Origin: an uncultured Lachnospiraceae bacterium
GTDB lineage: Bacteria > Bacillota > Clostridia > Lachnospirales > Lachnospiraceae
Reading direction: 5' to 3'
DNA length: 44,985 bases
Assembly (NCBI GenBank): GCA_900317555.1
Contig: ONHF01000023.1
Coordinates: 1 to 44,985 of the forward strand
A program made the position numbers and the translations under genes. Of this stretch, positions 15,700 through 22,944 are shown in pieces; position 1 is the stretch's first letter, and every line of letters begins with the position of its first letter. The notes beneath the pieces were generated by a model. The model was not told the origin of the DNA and made no database searches. It saw only the letters and a program-made list of their open reading frames with translations.

Positions 15700-16389
15700 T
15701 CACACCCTGAACCTGTACCCATACCCCCAGCTCGTCTCAATATACTGCGGCTTCGAGGGATCCGTCTCAATCTTTTCGCGAATCTTCTTGATATGTACAG
15801 TCACGGTCGCGTTTTCGCCATAAGCAGCCATATTCCAGACCTTGCTGAACAGCTCGTCCTTAGAATAAACGTGATTCGGATGCTCCGCCAGAAACGTTAA
15901 CAGATCAAACTCCTTGGTCGTAAACATCTTCTCTTCACCGTTGACCCAGACGCGGCGGGCTGTTTTGTCGATTTTAAGGCCGCGGATCTCGATGATATCA
16001 TTCGCCGCCTGCCCTGCGCCGACCAGCCGCTCATACCGCGCAAGATGCGCTTTCACTCTTGCGACCAGCTCGCTCGGGCTGAACGGCTTCGTAATATAAT
16101 CGTCCGCGCCGAGTCCAAGACCCCGGATCTTGTCGATATCCTCTTTCTTGGCCGTTACCATCAGAATCGGCACGTTCTTTTTGGCGCGCACATGACTGCA
16201 GACGGTAAAACCGTCCTCGCCCGGCAGCATCAGATCCAGCAGAATCAGATCAAAATCCTCCTCCAGCGCCCGCTTCTCTCCGGTCAGACCGTTATTTTCA
16301 ATTACCACCGTAAAATCCGAAAGCTCAAGATAATCCCGCTCCAGTTCGGCGATCGACTCTTCATCTTCAATTATCAATATCCTGCTCAT
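15700..16389 (-). CDS. OmpR/PhoB-family response regulator
   Basis: A cytoplasmic transcription factor of 229 residues. The receiver domain (1-120) has the acidic pocket IIEDEES, phospho-acceptor D52 in LILLDLMLPGEDGF and the conserved lysine in DYITKPFSP. The winged-helix DNA-binding domain (about 135-229) has the FTTKEFDLLTFLAEHPNHVY and GENATVTVHIKKIREKIE motifs and ends WGYGYRFRV. The ATG at 16389 has AAAGGG at 8 nt. It lies 22 bp downstream of the histidine kinase gene. Promoter targets are not evident. Confidence 0.93.
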   Translation of the reverse strand: MSRILIIEDEESIAELERDYLELSDFTVVIENNGLTGEKRALEEDFDLILLDLMLPGEDGFTVCSHVRAKKNVPILMVTAKKEDIDKIRGLGLGADDYITKPFSPSELVARVKAHLARYERLVGAGQAANDIIEIRGLKIDKTARRVWVNGEEKMFTTKEFDLLTFLAEHPNHVYSKDELFSKVWNMAAYGENATVTVHIKKIREKIETDPSKPQYIETSWGYGYRFRV

Positions 16390-16411
16390 TGCCGTAACCC
16401 TTTCCGTCCGC

Positions 16412-17893
16412 TTATACGACCGCGTCCTTTTCTTTCTCCCTGTATTTGCGCAAAACAAACTGCATCCGCGTCCAGGCTCCCTCCTGCGAGGTTGCCCAGA
16501 TGTACCCGCCATGATCCTCAATGATCTTCTTCACAATGGACAGCCCGATTCCGCTGCCGCCTTTGGCCGAATTACGGGAAGAATCCGCCCGGTAAAATCT
16601 GTCAAAAATATTCGGCAGATCCCGCTGCGCGATGCCCTTGCCGTTATCTTCGATTTCGACACGCACCGAATCCTGTTCGTCCAGCACACGGATATCAATC
16701 CGTCCGTGCGGCTTATCCATGTATTTTACACTGTTTCCGATGATATTGTTAATAACCCTTTTGAGCTGCTCCGGGTCGGCGATAATCATCGTATCCGGAG
16801 AAACCAGATTGGAGTAATTCAGCTCAATGCCGCGCGACTCCATGTCCATGCCGATCTCCTCGACACAGTCGGCAAAATACTCCGCGACATTCAGCTTCCT
16901 GAAATTATACGGAATCTTGTTGCTGTCGATCTTCGAGTACAACGTCAGCTCGTTGATCAGGTTGTTCATGTCATTTGCTTTGTTGTAGATCGTGTGCAGG
17001 TATTTGGATTGTTTTTCCGGCGTATTCGCGATCCCGTCCATCAGCCCTTCCACATATCCTTTGATCGAAGTAATCGGGGTCTTCAGATCATGAGAGATGT
17101 TGCTGATCAACTCTCTGCTGTTTTTCTCGTCTTCCAGCTTCTCCGTCGCCGACTCTTTCAGCCGCAGCCGCATCTCTTCATAATTCTGATACAGCTCCCC
17201 GATCTCCGCCTTTTCCGTCGTCGACAGGATATAGTCGAGGTTTCCGTCGCCGATGTTTTTCATCGCGATGTTCAGCTGATTGATCGGCTCAAACATACTC
17301 CTTCGAAGCCACGATGTAAGTCCGAGCGCCGTCAGGAACAGCGTCAGCATCATCGAGAAAAACATTCCCGCAATCAGCTTCTTCGACTCCATCCGCGCCA
17401 CATGCGTCACAATGAACAGGCTTCCCTTGCTTCCGTCGCTGAACGTAAAGTCCAGCTGCTTGACAAACCGGTTCATGTTGTTGAGGTAAAGACCTACCCC
17501 CGACTGATCGGCCTCGCTCCCGTACCCCGGCAGCACGCGGAAAACAAGCTCCGAATCCTCCTCATTCCCCGAATAATACAGCTGCGATCCTTTTCGAATC
17601 AGAAGATAGGTGTTGCGGCTGCGCAGTTCTTCGCTGATCTTGTCCAGATAATCGTAGTTCTCCAGAATCTCCGGATTCTCTTGATAATCGTGCCGGATTT
17701 CATCATATACATTTTCGACCGCGACCGCGTAACTCTGCATGTTTTCGGACAGCTGACTGTAACTCAGAAACTCCTTGCTCCCGTCCGACCTCGCCAAAAC
17801 ATTCCCGATCACAAAAAACGCAATCGTCACCAGCACCATCGGCAGAATAATAATTGTTGTAAAAGCTATGAATAACTTACGCCGGAATGTCAT
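16412..17893 (-). CDS. HAMP-domain sensor histidine kinase
   Basis: A 493-residue membrane kinase, partner of the downstream response regulator. Layout: membrane segment at about 8-32, extracytoplasmic sensor at about 33-170, second membrane segment at about 172-195, HAMP linker, then the DHp domain with phospho-acceptor histidine in ISNISHDLKTPITSIKGY (near residue 268). The ATPase domain has N box RVINNIIGNSVKYM, G1 DNGKGI, F box NIFDRFYRAD and G2 GGSGIGLSIVKKI. All catalytic motifs are intact. The ligand is unknown. Confidence 0.93.
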   Translation of the reverse strand: MTFRRKLFIAFTTIIILPMVLVTIAFFVIGNVLARSDGSKEFLSYSQLSENMQSYAVAVENVYDEIRHDYQENPEILENYDYLDKISEELRSRNTYLLIRKGSQLYYSGNEEDSELVFRVLPGYGSEADQSGVGLYLNNMNRFVKQLDFTFSDGSKGSLFIVTHVARMESKKLIAGMFFSMMLTLFLTALGLTSWLRRSMFEPINQLNIAMKNIGDGNLDYILSTTEKAEIGELYQNYEEMRLRLKESATEKLEDEKNSRELISNISHDLKTPITSIKGYVEGLMDGIANTPEKQSKYLHTIYNKANDMNNLINELTLYSKIDSNKIPYNFRKLNVAEYFADCVEEIGMDMESRGIELNYSNLVSPDTMIIADPEQLKRVINNIIGNSVKYMDKPHGRIDIRVLDEQDSVRVEIEDNGKGIAQRDLPNIFDRFYRADSSRNSAKGGSGIGLSIVKKIIEDHGGYIWATSQEGAWTRMQFVLRKYREKEKDAVV

Positions 17894-18188
17894 GACTGTG
17901 GTTCCTTTCGATCTGCGGGAGGCGCTGTTTCTTCTAATTATAGCATATGCTGCCGGCGCCGCGGCGAATCAGCGGGAACGGCGCATTCCGGTATGCACAT
18001 GCCGTATGCAGTCCGGAATGCATGCGACGCGCGCGGCCGCGCGCTCTGCATACGCGAAGCCGGATGAAGCCGACTATTCCATGCCGCTTCACCCGGCGCG
18101 GCACAGGCGGCTATCCGCATCATAACCACGTCAGAGCCCACCGTGACGCCGCCTAAAAATAATACCTGAAAAATATTTCAATTCCCTG
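17894..18188. repeat. Intergenic nested palindromes upstream of perR
   Basis: No gene is seen between the divergent kinase and perR genes. GCATTCCGG (17983-17991) pairs with CCGGAATGC (18013-18021). CGTATGCAG (18003-18011) pairs with CTGCATACG (18046-18054). A 16-bp perfect palindrome, GCGCGCGGCCGCGCGC, lies at 18029-18044. The arms interleave, so the two larger hairpins are mutually exclusive. It could be an extragenic palindromic repeat or a structured leader. Confidence 0.6.
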
Positions 18189-18239
18189 TTGACATATTGC
18201 AGAGTTTGTTAAATAATAATATCAGTAATTGTTACTGAT
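18189..18239 (+). promoter_or_regulatory. perR promoter and palindromic operator
   Basis: TTGACA (18189-18194), 17 bp, AATAAT (18212-18217). Three bases later comes a perfect inverted repeat, ATCAGTAA (18221-18228), TTG, TTACTGAT (18232-18239), covering the transcription start. It resembles but does not equal the Fur/PerR box consensus. The AAAGGAGG ribosome site follows at once. Autoregulation by the encoded Fur-family protein is likely. Confidence 0.75.
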
Positions 18240-18252
18240 TTAAAGGAGGTTT

Positions 18253-18684
18253 ATGGCACTCAAATACAGCAGACAGAGGACCGCCATCTGGGACTATATC
18301 AAAGACCGCAAGGATCACCCTACGGCTGACATGGTCTACGAAGGCGTCCGCAAGGATTATCCAAAGATAAGCCTTGGAACAGTCTACCGGAATCTTATGC
18401 TTATGAAGGACATCGGAAAAATCCGGACCGTTGAAGTCGGAGACGGAGCGATCCATTTCGATCCCAATGTCAGCGAGCATGATCATTTCATCTGTTCCTG
18501 CTGCGGCAAGGTAATTGACATCGACGTTGAAGACATCGCCCGTATCAAGGAGCTCGCTTCCAGAAACTTCGGCGGACGGATCGACGGTTATTCCGCATTC
18601 TTCTACGGAATATGCGAGGAATGCATCGCGAAAGCCGCACACGCCGAACCGGTTCCTTCTTCAGATCAGGAAGTATTACGGTAG
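18253..18684 (+). CDS. perR: Fur-family regulator, PerR type
   Basis: A 143-residue metalloregulator. The N-terminal winged helix has SRQRTAIWDYIKDRKDHPTA then ISLGTVYRNLMLM. The C-terminal dimerisation domain has the metal ligands of PerR: HFDPNVSEHDHFIC (Asp and His ligands) plus structural zinc pairs CSCC and CEEC. PerR senses peroxide by oxidation of iron-bound histidines and derepresses peroxide defence genes. The reverse rubrerythrin gene follows 61 bp downstream, which supports PerR over Fur or Zur. A small hairpin (GCAGTG/CACTGC, 18699-18714) lies between the two genes. Confidence 0.85.
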   Translation: MALKYSRQRTAIWDYIKDRKDHPTADMVYEGVRKDYPKISLGTVYRNLMLMKDIGKIRTVEVGDGAIHFDPNVSEHDHFICSCCGKVIDIDVEDIARIKELASRNFGGRIDGYSAFFYGICEECIAKAAHAEPVPSSDQEVLR

Positions 18685-18745
18685 GTTTTGTTATGACGGC
18701 AGTGAATACACTGCATAATCTCATTCAAGAAAGGGGAAACTAACT

Positions 18746-19315
18746 ATGAAGTACAGATGCACAGTTTGCGGTCACATTTATGATGAAGAGAAAGAGGGAG
18801 TTAAGTTCGCTGATCTTCCGGCTGACTGGAAGTGCCCTACCTGCAAGCAGCCCAAGGACAAGTTCGTTCCTGTAGACGAGTCTAACGACACATGGGCTGC
18901 AGAGCACGTTGTCGGCATCGCCAAGGATGTTCCGGAAGACATCAAGAATGACCTTCGCGCAAACTTTGAAGGTGAGTGCTCCGAAGTCGGCATGTATCTC
19001 GCAATGTCCAGAGTAGCAATGAGAGAAGGATATCCGGAAATCGGCATGTACTACAGACAAGCTGCTTTCGAAGAGGCTGATCACGCTTCCAGATTCGCTG
19101 AACTGCTCGGCGAAGTTGTTACAGATTCCACCAAGCAGAACCTTGAGCTTCGTGTTGCGGCTGAGAAGGGTGCTACCGAAGGCAAAACCGATCTCGCAAA
19201 GAGAGCTAAAGCTGCAAATCTTGACGCGATTCATGATACTGTTCATGAGATGGCTCGTGATGAGGCAAGACACGGCAAGGCGTTTGCAGGTCTGCTGAAG
19301 AGATATTTTGGCTGA
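18746..19315 (+). CDS. rbr: Reverse rubrerythrin (NADH-peroxidase component)
   Basis: A 189-residue non-haem iron protein that reduces hydrogen peroxide in anaerobes. Domain order is reversed compared with classical rubrerythrin: the rubredoxin domain comes first, with Cys ligands C5, C8, C30 and C33 (YRCTVCGH and WKCPTCKQ). The ferritin-like di-iron domain follows with the expected glutamate and histidine pairs ([31 protein letters not shown]). This order is typical of the clostridial revRbr proteins. The ribosome site is AAAGGGGA. It is probably co-transcribed with perR and induced by peroxide or oxygen. Codon use is highly biased, which suggests strong expression. Confidence 0.93.
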   Translation: MKYRCTVCGHIYDEEKEGVKFADLPADWKCPTCKQPKDKFVPVDESNDTWAAEHVVGIAKDVPEDIKNDLRANFEGECSEVGMYLAMSRVAMREGYPEIGMYYRQAAFEEADHASRFAELLGEVVTDSTKQNLELRVAAEKGATEGKTDLAKRAKAANLDAIHDTVHEMARDEARHGKAFAGLLKRYFG

Positions 19316-19346
19316 TTGACCGCAGCTGAACAAATATGGTGAAAAG

Positions 19347-19394
19347 GCAGGCGCCCCGGCGCCCCGGAGACTTTCCAGTTTCCGGGGCGCCTGC
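19347..19394. terminator. Terminator between rbr and the ROK gene
   Basis: GCAGGCGCCCCGG (19347-19359) pairs with CCGGGGCGCCTGC (19382-19394); a nested alternative uses a second GGCGCCCCGGA copy starting at 19359. The T-rich tail is better on the minus strand (CTTTTC), so it may stop both convergent transcripts. A further perfect hairpin, CGACCGG/CCGGTCG, lies at 19440-19456. Confidence 0.75.
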
Positions 19395-19493
19395 TGGTGT
19401 TAATATATCAGTTCATCCAGTTTTTCGGCGAGCATTTTACGACCGGTGACCGGTCGCTCAGAAGATGATTTGGGTGGAAGAATAAGCTGTTTA

Positions 19494-20618
19494 CTACAAT
19501 CTCTCAATATACTTCTCAAGTGCAAGAATGGACGCGCCGTATGCACTTGCTTCCAGCTCACACACGCATGGATGAAGGTAGCTCATGCTATTTACTTCAA
19601 AAGAATCCAACTTGGTCACCTTCGGCCATAGTTTATGCATCCAAGGGCCCATAAATTTTCCGACATAACCACCCAGAATTACCTCGACATCAAAATTCAT
19701 GCGTATATCAATTACAGCGATTGCAAGATGCTCAAGATAATCTTCCCAGATTTTCTCTGCCTCTCTGTCACCAGCATTCAACTTATCGAAGAAACTCTCA
19801 AGATGTTCTCCTGTTGGCGAGAGTACCAGTGCGGAGCAATACGCATCCAGACATCCATGTTGATTACAATAGCATTTCCTCCCGCCTGGAACTATGCGCA
19901 TATGTCCAAATTCACCGCTTCTCTGATTTGCGCCATAGAATGGTTTGCCATCAATAAATACCGCTCCGCCAACACTGTTGCTGAGTGAAAGATACACAAA
20001 GTTACTTTCCGTGTTACGTCTTCGCATTTCAGCGTAACCAGCCGCATTTGCATCGTTTATACAGCAACTGGCCCACTCAAACTGGTTGGTAATCACACTG
20101 CTCGGAACATTTTTAAGATTAAGTACGTAGGAATCCATAATAACGCTTCCGTCAGTGTTCAATGTTCCCGGAAAGGAAATACCGACTCCTACAATCTTAT
20201 TCTTGTCAATGCCGGATTTTTCCAAGAATCCGTGACTGCCCTCTGTAAGTTTCTTATAATAGTCACTATCGTTTTTGTAAGGGACAAGGTCACGCTCCTT
20301 ATCTACAATCCTCTCCCGAAGGTTAGTTACTACATAACTAATATGATTTTTAGTAATATCTATCCCCAAGGTATATGCAGCATCGTCATAGCATGTCAGA
20401 ACACTGGCCTTCCTGCCGCCTGTGGATTGAAACTGACCGGAATCCCTAATCAGCCCTCTTTCCATTAGCTCATTAATATATTGCAATGTTGTTGGCATAC
20501 TGATCTGCAATTCACGTGCGATATCAGTCCTTGATGTCTTATCATGGTCCAGAATATACTTAAGTATTTCCCTTCGATATTTCCCCCTGATATCTTCTAA
20601 TTTGGATTCTTTGGGCAT
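19494..20618 (-). CDS. ROK-family transcriptional repressor
   Basis: A 374-residue XylR/NagC-type protein. The N-terminal winged helix (about residues 8-65) contains TSRTDIARELQISMPTTLQY. The sugar-binding ROK domain has GVGISFPGTLN, NDANAAGYAEMR, the GEFGHMRIVPGG histidine and the zinc site CYCNQHGC. It is the last gene of the sugar operon, with its own promoter and palindrome upstream. The related palindrome at the head of the operon suggests that it represses the operon and itself until the sugar binds. The frame is open to 20645, but the ATG at 20618 follows GGAGG. Confidence 0.88.
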   Translation of the reverse strand: MPKESKLEDIRGKYRREILKYILDHDKTSRTDIARELQISMPTTLQYINELMERGLIRDSGQFQSTGGRKASVLTCYDDAAYTLGIDITKNHISYVVTNLRERIVDKERDLVPYKNDSDYYKKLTEGSHGFLEKSGIDKNKIVGVGISFPGTLNTDGSVIMDSYVLNLKNVPSSVITNQFEWASCCINDANAAGYAEMRRRNTESNFVYLSLSNSVGGAVFIDGKPFYGANQRSGEFGHMRIVPGGRKCYCNQHGCLDAYCSALVLSPTGEHLESFFDKLNAGDREAEKIWEDYLEHLAIAVIDIRMNFDVEVILGGYVGKFMGPWMHKLWPKVTKLDSFEVNSMSYLHPCVCELEASAYGASILALEKYIERL

Positions 20619-20670
20619 ATGCCCTCCATTCCGATATATCTGCATGCAGATTTCAAGTTTCTAGTGGTTG

Positions 20671-20720
20671 TTAAATAAATGACTTTATTTAAGAATAATA
20701 TATAACCACGCGGGAAGCAA
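20671..20720 (-). promoter_or_regulatory. ROK gene promoter with palindromic operator
   Basis: On the minus strand TTGCTT (20715-20720), 17 bp, TATTCT (20692-20697), followed directly by a perfect inverted repeat, TTAAATAAA (20671-20679), TGAC, TTTATTTAA (20684-20692). The core ATAAA-N4-TTTAT matches the operator at 30141-30160, which makes the ROK protein the likely ligand of both. Confidence 0.75.
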
Positions 20721-20773
20721 ATAAATCTATAATATATGGATAATCATATAGGTGTCAGAAACTCTAAGTATGG

Positions 20774-21664
20774 TTAGTTTGTATAATTTGAATATGGTCC
20801 GCTAAAGCAATAGCGAAGATACGCGACCGAATTTCCAGCATCTTCATCCAACCGCTTTTCATCCGCGTCATGACTTAAGTCACGCCATATCTTGATATCG
20901 CTGCCTACACTCCCGCCCTGTTGTACAAATGGCTCCATGACAACATTTCCATTGTATCCGATCTCTCGAAGGGCTTCTCCGATATGATACCAGTCCAAGC
21001 CACCTTTTCCCGGGAGCCTGCGGTTGTTCTCGCCGACGTGAAAATGTCCAAGCCTACTGCCGGCTTTACGGATTGCAGCAAACATGTCATCCTCCTCAAT
21101 ATTCATATGAAATGTATCGAGCATAACTTTAACACTCGGGACATCGACCTCATCTACAAACCTTACGCACTCGTCGCAGGTATTTATAAGATAACCCTCA
21201 AATCGGTTTAAAACTTCAAGACAGTAATTAACTCCGCATTCTTGCGCTATTTTTCCAACAATGCGAACATTTTTCACACTCGTCTCCCAATCGCGCGCTT
21301 TGTCAATTGTTTTTGAATAATCAACCGGCCAGTAAGAATACAGCCCGCCGCCAATAGTAGATATATGGAGCTTTTCTAGCTTCTTAAGGATATCTGTGAA
21401 GAATATTATTGCATTTTTCTGTACCTGAGGATCCGGGCTGGCAAGATTCTCCTGCGGCCGAGGCCCATAGCCCGCAGTCAACTGCACATTCTCATAATCA
21501 GCCATCTTCTTAATTTTCAGCAGCTGCTCATCAGATATTTCCCGCAGCATCGCGCAGGAAATTTCAAGGCCGTCAAATCCCAGTTGCTTTACCTTATGGA
21601 TATATTTTATCTGATCAGCATCCCATTCTTTTTCCCAATAAGCAAAATAAATACCGTACTTCAT
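20774..21664 (-). CDS. D-psicose (allulose) 3-epimerase-family isomerase
   Basis: A TIM-barrel sugar isomerase of 296 residues that moves the C3 hydroxyl of free ketoses such as fructose/psicose or tagatose/sorbose. The four metal ligands fall at exactly the positions known for clostridial psicose 3-epimerases: E150 (CLEVLNRFE), D183 (VMLDTFHMNIEED), H209 (GHFHVGE) and E244 (VVMEPF). Family context motifs GGGLYSYWPVDYSKTIDK and GSDIKIWRDLS are present. In the loop after H209 it has GENNRR where characterised enzymes have GECNR, so specificity may differ. It has an AAAGGGAG site but lies just after a terminator-like hairpin. Confidence 0.9.
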   Translation of the reverse strand: MKYGIYFAYWEKEWDADQIKYIHKVKQLGFDGLEISCAMLREISDEQLLKIKKMADYENVQLTAGYGPRPQENLASPDPQVQKNAIIFFTDILKKLEKLHISTIGGGLYSYWPVDYSKTIDKARDWETSVKNVRIVGKIAQECGVNYCLEVLNRFEGYLINTCDECVRFVDEVDVPSVKVMLDTFHMNIEEDDMFAAIRKAGSRLGHFHVGENNRRLPGKGGLDWYHIGEALREIGYNGNVVMEPFVQQGGSVGSDIKIWRDLSHDADEKRLDEDAGNSVAYLRYCFSGPYSNYTN

Positions 21665-21689
21665 TTGTCAGGCTCCCTTTTAAAATTGT

Positions 21690-21741
21690 AATAAAAATTG
21701 AATCTGCAGGTTTCAGTAATATGCATTGCCTGCAGATTCAA
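21690..21741 (-). terminator. Terminator or attenuator between dehydrogenase and epimerase genes
   Basis: On the minus strand TTGAATCTGCAGG (complement of 21729-21741) and CCTGCAGATTCAA (complement of 21698-21710) form a perfect 13-bp stem followed by TTTTTAT. It sits inside the operon, 34 bp before the epimerase start, so it probably limits expression of the distal genes instead of ending the operon. Confidence 0.8.
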
Positions 21742-21790
21742 TCTTTCGCATTTACCGTAAAAAGTAATGGCTACAAAAAGGATCTTTATA

Positions 21791-22831
21791 TTAATCTTTT
21801 GGATCTATGTCGATAATTACCTTCATCGTCTCTTCGCGGTTTTCATCTATATATTTATAGGCATCTAAATATTGCTCCATATTGAAATGCTTCGTCATAA
21901 GCGGTTTCAATTGAACCCTTCCTTCTTCGACAAACCGCAACGCGTCTACATAGTCTTCATGGCGATACATCATAGATGTATTCAAGTCAAGTTCCGAATC
22001 ATTCAACTTTGCAAGATCTACCGTCGCCATTTTTCCAAATACTGCAACTAAGATAATGACGCTTCCTTTGCGGGCGTTCCGGATCGCCGCATTCATCGTA
22101 ATATCATTTCCTGCGCAGTCATAAATAACGTCCGCCTTGTCCGGACCAAATTCACGGATCATAGCTTCTCCAAAATCTTCTTTCTTTGTATTGGAAACAG
22201 CATCAACCCCGACCTGTTTTGCGAGCTCAAGACGAAAGTCAGAGATATCTGCACTCAGGACCTTTTGGGCCCCAAATGCTTTACAGGACTGTGCAAGAAG
22301 CAATCCAATCGGACCGCATCCAAGAATCGCAACGTTGGCTCCTTTAATATTTTCAAAGCGCTTTGCCGCATGCACAGTTACTGCCAAAGGTTCGATCATT
22401 GCTCCCTCGTCATAGCTTAGATTGTCCGGTAGCGGGGTAACTTTTTCTTCATCCACAGCAAAATAGTCGCTTGCCGTACCAACAGTCTGGAAACCCATAA
22501 CTTTCAAGTGCTCACAAAGATTATATTTTCCATGCATGCACGGATAACAACGGCCACAGTAAACCTGCGGTTCAATAACGACTTTCTGACCCGGTTTATA
22601 CTTGGCAGCATACTGACCACACTTGACAATCTGCCCGGATACCTCATGTCCTTGGGTGACCGGATATTTTGTATAAGGGTGTGTCCCATGATAGACATGA
22701 ATGTCACTTCCACAGATGCCAATCCTTTTGATACGAACCAAGACCTGATCCGGCCCCGGCTCAGGGATTTCTACCTGCCGGATTTCTATTTTACCCGGTG
22801 CCGTCATTAACTCCTGTCTCATCATTCCCAT
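21791..22831 (-). CDS. Zinc-dependent medium-chain dehydrogenase (polyol/sorbitol dehydrogenase-like)
   Basis: A 346-residue NAD(P)-dependent dehydrogenase. The catalytic zinc site uses C40 (GICGSDIHVYHG), H62 and E63 (QGHE) and a later Glu in MIEPLAV. The structural zinc cysteines are C92, C95, C98 and C106. The Rossmann motif is GCGPIG at 171-176, followed by DISDFRLELAK, whose acidic residue favours NAD over NADP. The closest broad family is sorbitol/iditol/threonine dehydrogenases, which oxidise secondary alcohols of polyols to ketoses. Next to a ketose 3-epimerase this suggests polyol-ketose interconversion. The exact substrate is unknown. Confidence 0.88.
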   Translation of the reverse strand: MGMMRQELMTAPGKIEIRQVEIPEPGPDQVLVRIKRIGICGSDIHVYHGTHPYTKYPVTQGHEVSGQIVKCGQYAAKYKPGQKVVIEPQVYCGRCYPCMHGKYNLCEHLKVMGFQTVGTASDYFAVDEEKVTPLPDNLSYDEGAMIEPLAVTVHAAKRFENIKGANVAILGCGPIGLLLAQSCKAFGAQKVLSADISDFRLELAKQVGVDAVSNTKKEDFGEAMIREFGPDKADVIYDCAGNDITMNAAIRNARKGSVIILVAVFGKMATVDLAKLNDSELDLNTSMMYRHEDYVDALRFVEEGRVQLKPLMTKHFNMEQYLDAYKYIDENREETMKVIIDIDPKD

Positions 22832-22944
22832 AACTGCTCTCCTTCAACTATTAACTTGTGAATATCCTTGTTTGTCGTTTAAGCTTGGCAATCCATCAGG
22901 GGAGATTTCTTGCCTAATATCAACGTCAGATTCTTATGCACTAT

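Noticed and set aside
16511-17875. Long plus-strand frame opposite the histidine kinase gene
   Set aside because: Antisense shadow; the product is Arg/Gln/His-rich and lacks any domain, while the kinase has every motif.
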